This document shows positions 19,024-26,462 of a stretch of DNA of 39,939 nt, one piece after another. The notes beneath the pieces were generated by a model. That model did not search any database. It was not told where the DNA came from and saw nothing but the letters and a program-made list of their open reading frames with translations. A program made the position numbers and the translations under genes. This stretch comes from Lachnospiraceae bacterium (GTDB lineage: Bacteria; Bacillota; Clostridia; Lachnospirales; Lachnospiraceae), in NCBI GenBank assembly GCA_017408025.1, contig JAFQVJ010000064.1, positions 1 through 39,939 of the forward strand, in the 5' to 3' direction. Numbering within the stretch: position 1 is the first letter of the stretch; each line of letters starts with the position of its first letter.

Positions 19024-19326
19024 TGAGCTAATTAAAACAATAAGACAGGTTTAAAAAAATGTATCAGAAGTAAATTGGCTTATGGCGCAATGGGCAATAA
19101 ATGACTTTGGCAATTTAAGAGCTCTGGAAGTAAGCTATAGCGACTAGTATAAAACATAAAAATATAAAAAGTATCATTATGGAGTAATTGTTGAAATAGA
19201 CATCTATATAAAAAGAATAGGACATCTTATTTATGAATAGTGTTATTTAATATAACATGAACATAAGAAGGGTGTTCTATATGATTAAGAGCATGCGTTA
19301 TTCCTGATATTAGTATACATTAAGAT
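19024..19326. other. non-coding gap, no gene seen
   Basis: No supported reading frame or ribosome binding site. The only structure I see is an imperfect nested hairpin: TAGGACATCTT (19218-19228) against AAGGGTGTTCTA (19268-19279), with several G-T pairs, enclosing TGTTAT/ATAACA (19241-19257). No T-tract follows, so it is not a clear terminator. Confidence 0.5.
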
Positions 19327-19355
19327 TTGCGAATAATGTATAAATATGGTAGAAT
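19327..19355 (+). promoter_or_regulatory. promoter of the Gln/Met-tailed membrane protein
   Basis: The -35 TTGCGA (19327-19332) and -10 TAGAAT (19350-19355) have a 17-bp spacer and lie about 36 bases before the start codon. Confidence 0.6.
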
Positions 19356-19391
19356 TTAATCTGTTATATTTTATATAGATGGAGGATGAAG

Positions 19392-20753
19392 ATGGATTAC
19401 AACAATTATTATAATTACAATAGTAATTATGTTGGAGACAGCAACGCAAATACTTACAGTAATTATCAGATGCAACAACAGATGTCATCGCAACAAGGTC
19501 AATTGCAACAGCAGCCAATGATGCAACAGCCGATGATGCAGCAACAGTCAATGGGAAAGAAGAGAGATGTTAAGGGAATAATTATGACAGCTATCTGCAT
19601 GGTAACAGCCCTTATTACAGCATTATCAACATTGATGCCTATGGTTTCAGTTGCGCTTTACAATTACAAATCAGAAGGTTACAATATCATAGACATTACA
19701 AAGGGGGCTGTAGAGGCAATTGACAGCACTGTATGGAGACATTTAAGTGGATGGGAAATATTCACTCACATAATAACTATAATAATGCTTTTTGTGCCAG
19801 TATTAATTGCACTTGTTGGAGTCATCACAGCAGTTGTATACATCATCAAGCTTGCAACTTTAAAGCCTACTAGGAAGGTTAATGGTTTTGCAAAGGAAAT
19901 TTTAGCGATGGAGATGATGTTTGCGGCATATTTATATTACCACGGATATGCAGCAGCTTATGTAGATGGTTCAACACGTTATTCATTACAGAACATGAGT
20001 CTATCGGTAGGTTGGTACTTGCCTGTTATATTCGCTGTATGTACAATGTTATTAAACTACATATTTAATGTTATAGACAAGGCAAAAGGAGCTGAAAAAG
20101 CCAAGGGATATATTATAACTGGAGTATTCGGTTTTATAGGCGCAATTGCTTCTATATTCATGTACCTTGCATTTGGTTTCTCACAGTTCTCATATACAGG
20201 AAATGGTGTCAAGGACATAACATTTGGTGTTTTGAATGTACTTATGTTAGAAGAACTTGAAGCTATACCAATATGTATATGTGCATTTATATTTATCATT
20301 ACAGTATTATCGTGCATAAGCTTTACACAGAGCATAAAGAAGCCTTTAAAGGCAAAGTTCTCAGGAGTATGGTCAATTGTAGCTGGCGTGATTATTATTG
20401 CATTGGCGATTACAAATTATATTCTTATTGAAATATTCATGGAAGAAAGCTCATTATACCAGGCTGTACATATGGGAACGTCAAGCATCCTGTATATCGT
20501 ATTGGGGGCTATTCTTATAATATTAGGTATTGCATATTTATGTGTTAAGGCATTTTTACTTAATGATAAACCAGTTAATACATATAATGTGTTCCAGCAG
20601 CAGCCAATGATGCAGCAGCCGATGATACAGCAGCAAGTGCAGAATATGGGCTATTATCAGCAGCCAATGGCACAGCAGGTAATGGAGCAACAACCAATGG
20701 CATCGCAGTCGGCAGATATTCAGATAGCACAGGATATGGAACAGAATAGTTAA
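19392..20753 (+). CDS. polytopic membrane protein with Gln/Met-rich cytoplasmic tails, unknown function
   Basis: A 453-aa protein with about eight predicted membrane helices between residues 60 and 395. Both ends are low complexity: the N-terminus is Asn/Tyr-rich, then repeats QQPMMQQPMM, and the C-terminus repeats QQQPMMQQPMIQQQ and QQPM units. With an even helix number both tails should face the same side, probably the cytoplasm given the basic KKRDVK before helix 1. I recognise no catalytic or transport motif. ATG 19392 is preferred to ATG 19386 because GGAGG (19381-19385) would touch the earlier codon. It stands alone, with a promoter and a terminator of its own. Confidence 0.7.
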   Translation: MDYNNYYNYNSNYVGDSNANTYSNYQMQQQMSSQQGQLQQQPMMQQPMMQQQSMGKKRDVKGIIMTAICMVTALITALSTLMPMVSVALYNYKSEGYNIIDITKGAVEAIDSTVWRHLSGWEIFTHIITIIMLFVPVLIALVGVITAVVYIIKLATLKPTRKVNGFAKEILAMEMMFAAYLYYHGYAAAYVDGSTRYSLQNMSLSVGWYLPVIFAVCTMLLNYIFNVIDKAKGAEKAKGYIITGVFGFIGAIASIFMYLAFGFSQFSYTGNGVKDITFGVLNVLMLEELEAIPICICAFIFIITVLSCISFTQSIKKPLKAKFSGVWSIVAGVIIIALAITNYILIEIFMEESSLYQAVHMGTSSILYIVLGAILIILGIAYLCVKAFLLNDKPVNTYNVFQQQPMMQQPMIQQQVQNMGYYQQPMAQQVMEQQPMASQSADIQIAQDMEQNS

Positions 20754-20805
20754 GAGGTATTTGGCAATAGTATAAGATCAAAATATAAAGTAATGTATAT
20801 ATAAG

Positions 20806-20840
20806 AAAGCAGGGAATTCATTATGAACTCCCTGCTTTTT
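20806..20840 (+). terminator. intrinsic terminator between convergent genes
   Basis: AAAGCAGGGA (20806-20815) pairs with TCCCTGCTTT (20829-20838); TTCAT/ATGAA extends the stem inward, and a T-rich tail follows. It ends the membrane-protein transcript before the minus-strand kinase-like gene. Confidence 0.88.
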
Positions 20841-20843
20841 GTT

Positions 20844-20883
20844 TATTGTATAGGAAAGTTCTTCGAAACTTTTCTATACAATA
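20844..20883. repeat. terminator-associated palindromic repeat, copy 3
   Basis: TATTGTATAG (20844-20853) pairs with CTATACAATA (20874-20883); inner arms GAAAGTT and AACTTTT pair with one G-T. It begins 4 bases after the preceding terminator. Confidence 0.8.
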
Positions 20884-20899
20884 AAAATAATCTATATAT

Positions 20900-21490
20900 T
20901 TATTTACGTCTAGCGTCAATATAAGCTGTGATAATCTTCACAGTTTCATCAACACCAAGCTTGCTGCTATTGATAGATAATTCATAATTTCTTGAATCAC
21001 CCCACTTACCAGGACAATGGCTGTTGTGATACTCTTTTCTATATTTGTCATGTTCTTCCATAAGCTCAAGAGCATCCTTTTTATCCTTGTTATAAAGCTT
21101 CATTACACGCTCAGCCTTCGCATCCTTATCACCAAGAATAAAGAGAGAAACTAATGCTGGACTGTCTTTGAGAACTGTCTCTGAGCAACGACCTACAACA
21201 ACAAATGACTCTCCATTAGAAGCCTTCTTCTTAAGGTAATCAAATTGGAGCTGCGCAACATTGTGTGCCGCACTGCTGCTCATACCACGAACAGTACGAG
21301 AGAAGAATCTGTTTTTCTTAGCTTCATCATAAGGCTGAAGCTCATCATGATTTACATTCATGCTTGCAGCAACTTCTCTTAAAAGATTATGGTCATAGAG
21401 TGGAAGCTCATAGTGCTTAGCTAATTTATCTGCAATTTCATGTCCACCACTTCCGAACTCACGTCCAACTGAAATAATCAACTGACTCAT
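20900..21490 (-). CDS. cytidylate kinase-like family protein
   Basis: A 196-aa P-loop protein of the cytidylate-kinase-like group. It opens with ISVGREFGSGGHEIADKLA, a P-loop variant in which GREFGSGG replaces the GxxGxGKS form; FVVVGRCSETVL resembles the second nucleotide-binding stretch (usually GRCAD). The true substrate of this subgroup is not established, and the lengths and motifs differ from the housekeeping Cmk. It starts 16 bases after the permease gene on the same strand, so the two are probably one operon. Confidence 0.85.
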   Translation of the reverse strand: MSQLIISVGREFGSGGHEIADKLAKHYELPLYDHNLLREVAASMNVNHDELQPYDEAKKNRFFSRTVRGMSSSAAHNVAQLQFDYLKKKASNGESFVVVGRCSETVLKDSPALVSLFILGDKDAKAERVMKLYNKDKKDALELMEEHDKYRKEYHNSHCPGKWGDSRNYELSINSSKLGVDETVKIITAYIDARRK

Positions 21491-21505
21491 TGTAACTGCC
21501 TCCTT

Positions 21506-22861
21506 TTATAAATATCTTGCAAAAATCATAACAGTAGAAATAATTAATACTATTATAGTCGCAGGAGCCATAAGTTTGCAATACTTTCCCCAACGAATAA
21601 TATGACCAGATTTTGCTGCGGTAGCTATACCTACAACATTTGCAGAAGCACCGATTGGAGTAGCACTACCACCGATATCCGTACCTGCGGCAAGGGCCCA
21701 TGAAAGTACCTCTAAGTTAACACCCTGTGTAGCGGCAAGATTGCTGATAACAGGAATCATAGTAGCTGCAAATGGAATATTATCAATAAATGCACTAGCA
21801 ATAGCAGATACCCAAATGATTATAGCTATCATAATCTTTGCGTTTCCACCACTTATATCACCGATAAAATCAGCTAAAATCTCAAGTATGCCAGTCTCCT
21901 CAAGACCACCTACAACAACAAAGAGACCAACAAAGAAGAGAAGTGTTTTGTAATCCACCTTCTTCAAGAGACTCAAAGCAGCTTTTCCAGAAGTAATAAG
22001 TGTAATAATGGAAATAAATGTTCCGATAAATGCTACACTTAAGCCTGTCTGGGCATGAGTGATGAGCAACACAACAGCTGCAAGGAATATAATACAGCTT
22101 ACGATGAATCCACCCTTGTTTGTAATAGCAGATTCAGGGCTAGGAAGGGAGGAAAGCTCCTCTAACTTTGCATTACCAGCAGTAAGCTCTTTTCTACATG
22201 CAACGTAGAAATATATAAGTACAAAAATTAAAGCGACTAAAGCGATAACACCTGTATTCAATACAAAGTCTGCAAATGAATAACCAAATGATGTACCGAT
22301 AATGATATTTGGTGGATCACCACACATTGTTGCAGAACCACCAAGGTTTGCACAAAATACCTCTGCCAAAATCATTGAGACAGGATTGAACTTCAAAAGC
22401 TGTGATAATTCTACAGTAACAGCAGCTAAGAAGAGAATAACTGTGATACTGTCAATAAACATAGCAAGTATAAACGATAAAATCATGAAAGTCATAAAGA
22501 TAGGAATAACCTTATACTTAACCATCTTTGCAATTCTCATACAAAGCCAGCGGAAGAATCCGACATGAGCCATACCCTCAACCATTATCATCATACCTGC
22601 AATAAAGATAATAGTTTCCCAGTTAATACCACTTGAAGCTTCACTAGTTTCGCCTGCGGCATACCAGAAGTCAAGTGTAAAAATGCTATGTACATTGAGA
22701 GTTTGTACGATGGCATCCATACTCTGCATACCGAGACCGAATACGAGAAGCAATGTGAGTACTGCGCAACCTAATGTAATGATATGTCTTTCAACGATCT
22801 CTGTAACAATCAGAATAAACATTGCAACAAATATCACTACAGCTAAAATTTGTGGTAACAT
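21506..22861 (-). CDS. ArsB/NhaD-type (ion transporter superfamily) permease
   Basis: A 451-aa integral membrane protein with about 11-12 helices, arranged as two similar halves. Conserved parts include NWETIIFIAGMMIMVEGMAH, the half-helix region GGSATMCGDPPNIIIG, and the matching second-half GGSATPIGASANVVGI, both typical of the ArsB/NhaD/SLC13-like superfamily. Substrate could be a cation/proton pair or an organic or inorganic anion; the sequence alone does not decide. Start M at 22861 follows a GAAAGAGG site; the frame extends 14 codons upstream. No arsenic-resistance regulator is present nearby, so calling it an arsenite pump is not supported. Confidence 0.88.
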   Translation of the reverse strand: MLPQILAVVIFVAMFILIVTEIVERHIITLGCAVLTLLLVFGLGMQSMDAIVQTLNVHSIFTLDFWYAAGETSEASSGINWETIIFIAGMMIMVEGMAHVGFFRWLCMRIAKMVKYKVIPIFMTFMILSFILAMFIDSITVILFLAAVTVELSQLLKFNPVSMILAEVFCANLGGSATMCGDPPNIIIGTSFGYSFADFVLNTGVIALVALIFVLIYFYVACRKELTAGNAKLEELSSLPSPESAITNKGGFIVSCIIFLAAVVLLITHAQTGLSVAFIGTFISIITLITSGKAALSLLKKVDYKTLLFFVGLFVVVGGLEETGILEILADFIGDISGGNAKIMIAIIIWVSAIASAFIDNIPFAATMIPVISNLAATQGVNLEVLSWALAAGTDIGGSATPIGASANVVGIATAAKSGHIIRWGKYCKLMAPATIIVLIISTVMIFARYL

Positions 22862-22890
22862 TTTTATACCTCTTTCGTATTTTATTTTTT

Positions 22891-22969
22891 GTAGCCGAAA
22901 CATGGCTACGAATGTTAGGGATTTTGACCCAAACGTCCTTAATTATACTACTATATAACGAAAAGTAAA
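22891..22969 (-). promoter_or_regulatory. minus-strand promoter and leader hairpin of the permease gene
   Basis: On the minus strand, -10 TATAAT (22947-22942) is preceded at 16 bp by TTTACT (22969-22964). The leader contains the hairpin GTAGCC/GGCTAC with a 7-nt loop (about 22891-22909). It has no T-tract on this strand, so a terminator role is unlikely. Confidence 0.5.
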
Positions 22970-23042
22970 GATTAATATTGAACAAATTGGTAAAGATTTT
23001 TTGCATCTTGGTATCGAAAATTTACCTGTTGGTTTCAAACCA

Positions 23043-23089
23043 TTTACAAAAAATATCTTGATGATATACTAGTCACATAACAGCTGTTA
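23043..23089 (+). promoter_or_regulatory. promoter and palindromic site of the LytTR/LiaF-like operon
   Basis: The -35 TTTACA (23043-23048) and -10 TATACT (23065-23070) are 16 bp apart. The perfect palindrome TAACAGCTGTTA (23078-23089) sits at the expected transcription start and could be an operator. The leader of about 200 nt then runs through a 19-bp tandem repeat. Confidence 0.6.
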
Positions 23090-23105
23090 CAAAGAAATGT
23101 TTCAT

Positions 23106-23257
23106 GTATAAATCGGAGAATTCATACATGAAGAAGCAACTTATATATGAAGAAGCAACTTATATATGAAGAAACAACTCATATGTAAAGAAGCAACATA
23201 TATGTAAAGAAGCAACATATATATGAGGTAGAAATTCATATATAAAGAGACAACGTA
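23106..23257 (+). repeat. 19-bp tandem repeat, about eight copies, in the LytTR leader
   Basis: Units of exactly 19 bp, consensus TATATGAAGAAGCAACTTA, begin at 23106, 23125, 23144, 23163, 23182, 23201, 23220 and 23239. The first and the last two units are the most diverged. The array ends 27 bases before the start codon. Confidence 0.9.
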
Positions 23258-23284
23258 GATTACATGAGAGAAAGGGGGCATGAA

Positions 23285-23746
23285 ATGAAGGTCACCATAG
23301 AAGTGGATGAGGATTTGGTGGAGGAATCAGTCATCATCAAATGCAAGAAGCTGGATGAACGAATACTTCAAATTCAACAGGCATTGACAGAACAGGCAGC
23401 CAGCGACTTAACAATCCTATTACATAAGAATGAGAAAGAATATTACATGCCACTTGAGAAAATATTATTTTTCGAAACGGAAAATAAGGAGATAAGGGCG
23501 CATACAAAAAATGATATATATGAGACGCAATATAAGCTGTATGAGTTGGAGGAATTGTTACCTGGATATTTTATGAGAATATCTAAATCAACCATAGTAA
23601 ATTTGAATCATATATATTCAATAACAAAAAACATTACATCATCAAGCGTTGTGGAGTTTAGTGATTGTCACAAGCAGGTGTATGTATCCAGAAATTACTA
23701 TAAAGCTTTAGTCGAGAGACTGGCAGAAAAGAGGAGAAAAATATGA
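23285..23746 (+). CDS. LytTR-domain DNA-binding regulator, partner of the LiaF-like protein
   Basis: A 153-aa stand-alone LytTR regulator without a receiver domain. The DNA-binding part starts near residue 55 (YMPLEKILFFETENKEIRAH) and includes MRISKSTIVNLNHI and a final VSRNYYKALVERL. The first 50 residues form a short charged N-domain, as in the other LytTR gene at 11.2 kb. ATG 23285 is preferred to 23264 because the purine block AAAGGGGG ends 6 bases upstream. Its stop overlaps the next start (ATGA), which shows tight coupling to the LiaF-like gene. Confidence 0.9.
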   Translation: MKVTIEVDEDLVEESVIIKCKKLDERILQIQQALTEQAASDLTILLHKNEKEYYMPLEKILFFETENKEIRAHTKNDIYETQYKLYELEELLPGYFMRISKSTIVNLNHIYSITKNITSSSVVEFSDCHKQVYVSRNYYKALVERLAEKRRKI

Positions 23747-24486
23747 AATCAATGAAAAATATAATTTGGGGATTAATCTTCATATTGATAGCAGCCTTCG
23801 TTATTGTAGGAAGCATGGGGTATTTCGGAGATATAAGCGTATGGACAGTGATATTTGGTGGATGCCTTGCGGTATGGTTTGTAAGTGGTTTAATGCATCT
23901 TAGCTGGGGAAATATGTTGTTTCCATTGGCATTCGCAGCCATATTGTTTGATGAGGCACTAGGTATAGAAAATCTTACACCTTGGCCAGTACTTGCTGCT
24001 GCATTTTTTGGAACTATCGGTCTTAGTATGATATTTAAGAAGAAAAAGAAAAATGATAATTGGACAGAACATGCAGGTGTACATGTTGTTTGGGACAATG
24101 AGAATGGTACAATAAATGGTGAGAAGAAATCTCATGAGGAAATGTCACAGGATGATACAACATTTTCAAGCGAGGTTGTATTTAGCACAGGTGTGAGATA
24201 CATTACATGTCAGAATCTTCAGAGAGGCAAGATTGAAAATGTGTTCAGTAGCTCATGTATATACTTTGATAACGCACAGCTATACGAGGGTCACGCTATA
24301 ATCAAAGTGGAGAGCGTGTTCGGAAAAACTACATTATATATACCTAAGGAGTGGAATGTGGATTTGAGAACAACAAAGGTATTTGGCAGTGCAAACGAAA
24401 AAGGTAAATACACGGGTACAAGTGGTAACTGTTTGGAAATAGTTGGTGAGATTGTATTTGGCAATTTGGAAATTATATACATCTAA
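23743..24486 (+). CDS. LiaF-like membrane protein
   Basis: A 247-aa protein: about four membrane helices in the first 95 residues (LiaI/LiaF-like transmembrane region), a basic KKKKK patch, then a soluble C-terminal domain with beta-repeat character (FSSEVVFSTGVRYITC, VESVFGKTTLYIPKEW, IVGEIVFGNLEII) like the LiaF C-terminal domain. LiaF proteins restrain cell-envelope stress regulators in Bacilli; here the coupled partner is LytTR rather than a LiaS/LiaR pair, so a role in setting LytTR activity is inference. The stop codon TAA at 24484-24486 lies inside the first bases of an inverted-repeat element. Confidence 0.82.
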   Translation: MKSMKNIIWGLIFILIAAFVIVGSMGYFGDISVWTVIFGGCLAVWFVSGLMHLSWGNMLFPLAFAAILFDEALGIENLTPWPVLAAAFFGTIGLSMIFKKKKKNDNWTEHAGVHVVWDNENGTINGEKKSHEEMSQDDTTFSSEVVFSTGVRYITCQNLQRGKIENVFSSSCIYFDNAQLYEGHAIIKVESVFGKTTLYIPKEWNVDLRTTKVFGSANEKGKYTGTSGNCLEIVGEIVFGNLEIIYI

Positions 24487-24594
24487 AAACGGCGACTATA
24501 CAATAAGAGAGTATATTTTTTTCTGATTCTTAGTTACGAAAAATAATCGTTTCTAATTACATTGCATTATACTTTTATATCTATATGCAGAACC

Positions 24595-24631
24595 GACCGC
24601 CAATCTGACATCATGTCAGTGGCGGTCTTTT
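24595..24631 (+). terminator. terminator-like hairpin in the centre of the inverted-repeat element
   Basis: GACCGCC (24595-24601) pairs with GGCGGTC (24621-24627, sharing the outer GGC run), with CTGACA/TGTCAG inside (24605-24619), followed by TTTT. It would end the LytTR/LiaF-like transcript. Confidence 0.75.
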
Positions 24632-24744
24632 GCCGTCGTCATCACGGTAAATTCTTAGGCATTTGTGGGACAATGTAATAAGAAACGCTAACTTTTTTTA
24701 CATGAATCAAAAAAATATACTCTTTTATTTTCGTCGCCTGTCTT

Positions 24745-24852
24745 TTACCTACTGAAGTAAACTAGCATCCTTGCAGTGGGTAATGCTAGTTTCATGAGTC
24801 CGCAAAATTACCTGCTGGAAACAACTTTTATTCTTATAGTGGGTAAAGAATA
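24745..24852 (+). repeat. 63-nt tandem hairpin pair, locus A
   Basis: TTACCTACTG (24745-24754) pairs with CAGTGGGTAA (24774-24783), and 63 bases later TTACCTGCTG (24808-24817) pairs with TAGTGGGTAA (24837-24846). Both have a 19-nt loop. Each loop starts a second possible stem (ACTAGCAT/ATGCTAGT; TATTCTT/AAGAATA) that would compete with the first. A matching pair on the other strand lies at 34319-34418. Confidence 0.75.
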
Positions 24853-24958
24853 GGTTATGATTGTTTAAGAAATAATCAAGATAGCTAAGTCATCTATATA
24901 CTCTCTTAATGTATAATCGACGTTTTTAGATAAGCATGAGCAAAAATTTAATTATCTA

Positions 24959-24987
24959 TTGACGTGTATGACCTTTAGGAATATAAT
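24959..24987 (+). promoter_or_regulatory. promoter of nifS-nifU
   Basis: The -35 TTGACG (24959-24964) and -10 TATAAT (24982-24987) have a 17-bp spacer; the start codon is 96 bases downstream. Confidence 0.8.
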
Positions 24988-24992
24988 GCAAA

Positions 24993-25013
24993 TACCTACT
25001 AAACGAGTAGGAA
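24993..25013 (+). promoter_or_regulatory. palindromic operator at the nifS promoter (Rrf2/IscR-like)
   Basis: CCTACT (24995-25000) and AGTAGG (25006-25011) form an inverted repeat with a 5-nt centre, placed at the expected transcription start. Its A/T-flanked CCTACT form resembles sites bound by Rrf2-family regulators of Fe-S assembly. No such regulator gene is in the window, so the assignment is inference. Confidence 0.55.
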
Positions 25014-25082
25014 AAATATGAATAATGTTTTGCAAGAAAAAAGTATGTAAAATGAGCACTATAGAGCACAAGGAGGTTAGAC

Positions 25083-26273
25083 ATGAAAGTATATGTAGAT
25101 AATGCAGCGACAACAAAGATGAGCAAAGTGGCTATTAATGCCATGTTACCATATATGGATAAGGTGTATGGCAATCCGTCAAGTCTTCACAGTGTGGGAC
25201 AGGAAGCAGCAGAAAACCTTAATGTAGCAAGACAGACAATAGCAGATATTTTAGGCTGTGAAGCCAGAGAGATTACATTTACGTCAGGAGGAAGTGAAGC
25301 TGACAATCAGGCCATTGTTTCTGCCGCCAGGTTTGGGGAAAGAAAGGGTAAGAAGCATATTATTTCTACTGCCTTTGAGCATCATGCAGTTCTTCATACA
25401 TTGGCGAAGCTTGAGAAGGAGGGCTTTGAAGTAACATTATTGGATGTGGGTGAAAAGGGGTTGGTCACAGCGAAACAGGTGGCAGAGAATATTCGTCCTG
25501 ATACCTGTCTTGTAACAATAATGTATGCTAACAATGAGATTGGAACTATTCAACCTATTAGCGAAATAGGTGAAGTTTGCAAGGAGCGTGGAGTTATATT
25601 CCACACAGATGCGGTTCAGGCAGTGGGACACATTCATATAAATGTGAAGGAGCAGAACATTGATATGCTGTCATTATCAGCTCACAAATTCCATGGCCCG
25701 AAGGGGATTGGTGTATTATATAGTAGAAAGGGAATAATGCTTACAAATATTATAGAAGGTGGAGCACAGGAGCGAGGCAAGCGTGCAGGCACAGAAAATA
25801 TTCCAGCCATTATGGGCATGGTGGCAGCACTTAAGGACGCTAACGACCATATAGATGATAATGGAAAGAAGCTTACAGCTATGAGGGACAGGCTTATAGA
25901 GGGCTTGTTGGAGATTCCACATTCTATTTTAAATGGTGACGGTGAGAAACGTTTGCCGGGTAACGTGAATTTGTGCTTTGAGGGCGTTGAGGGGGAATCA
26001 TTACTGTTGCTACTTGATGATAAGGGAGTGTATGCATCTTCTGGTTCAGCATGTACATCGGGTTCTCTCGATCCAAGTCATGTGCTTCTTGCAATTGGAC
26101 GACCACATGAGGTGGCTCATGGATCATTGAGACTATCATTGTCTGAGGAAAATACTTCAGAGGAAGTAGAATATATTATAAAAGCGGTTAAGGAAGTTGT
26201 AGAATATTTAAGAGGAATCTCACCTGTTTGGAGAGATTTACAGAATGGTAAGCGAGAGTATGTAATCGGATAA
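25083..26273 (+). CDS. nifS: cysteine desulfurase NifS
   Basis: A pyridoxal-phosphate enzyme that removes sulfur from cysteine and passes it as a persulfide to the scaffold NifU for Fe-S cluster assembly. At 396 aa it is full length. The PLP lysine is K202 in LSAHKFHGPKG, the persulfide cysteine C324 in SSGSACTSGSLDP, and the start VYVDNAATTK is characteristic. AAGGAGG lies just upstream. nifU follows after a repeat-filled 189-bp gap. The NifS/NifU pairing suggests general Fe-S assembly rather than nitrogen fixation, since no nif structural genes are seen. Confidence 0.96.
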   Translation: MKVYVDNAATTKMSKVAINAMLPYMDKVYGNPSSLHSVGQEAAENLNVARQTIADILGCEAREITFTSGGSEADNQAIVSAARFGERKGKKHIISTAFEHHAVLHTLAKLEKEGFEVTLLDVGEKGLVTAKQVAENIRPDTCLVTIMYANNEIGTIQPISEIGEVCKERGVIFHTDAVQAVGHIHINVKEQNIDMLSLSAHKFHGPKGIGVLYSRKGIMLTNIIEGGAQERGKRAGTENIPAIMGMVAALKDANDHIDDNGKKLTAMRDRLIEGLLEIPHSILNGDGEKRLPGNVNLCFEGVEGESLLLLLDDKGVYASSGSACTSGSLDPSHVLLAIGRPHEVAHGSLRLSLSEENTSEEVEYIIKAVKEVVEYLRGISPVWRDLQNGKREYVIG

Positions 26274-26280
26274 GAGGGTG

Positions 26281-26413
26281 ATAAGGTAAATAAGGTAAAT
26301 AAGGTAAATAAGGTAAAAGAGATATTAGTTGAATCAGATAATAGATATTAGTTGAATCAGATAAAAGATGAATTATGTAATAGGATAAGAGATATTAGGT
26401 AAATCAAAAAAGA
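26281..26413 (+). repeat. tandem repeats between nifS and nifU (9-bp and 23-bp units)
   Basis: Four perfect copies of ATAAGGTAA occupy 26281-26316. Next come four imperfect copies of a unit of about 23 bp starting GATATTAGTTGAATCAG (26321, 26344, 26367, 26391); the first two differ at two bases. They fill nearly the whole gap. Confidence 0.9.
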
Positions 26414-26462
26414 GATTTACTTAGTTGCCAGAATAATTTATGATTGATAGGAGGAAAGAAAT

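Larger units (their letters stand above)
24482..24930. repeat. 449-bp inverted-repeat element, MITE-like
   Basis: The two ends are 35-bp inverted repeats (24482-24516 and 24896-24930) matching at 32 of 35 positions. A further inverted copy of the left arm inside the element (about 24670-24738, against 24491-24566) makes a long inner imperfect palindrome. The centre holds a terminator-like hairpin and the right part two tandem 63-nt hairpin units. It has no reading frame. I cannot find clear target-site duplications, so transposition is only one explanation. Confidence 0.7.

Noticed and set aside
21506-22861. Arsenite efflux pump (ArsB)
   Set aside because: The fold is shared by several transporter families, and no arsenic regulator, reductase or ATPase gene is nearby.
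23106-23257. Possible CRISPR-like repeats
   Set aside because: The 19-bp units are contiguous without spacers; it is a plain tandem repeat.
24745-24790. H-type pseudoknot from overlapping stems
   Set aside because: The two stems share a base and no linker is left to cross a 10-bp helix, so they can only be alternative folds.
24788-24815. Hammerhead-like core around CATGAGTCCG
   Set aside because: The CUGAUGA and GAAA core positions are not both present and flanking stems do not form.
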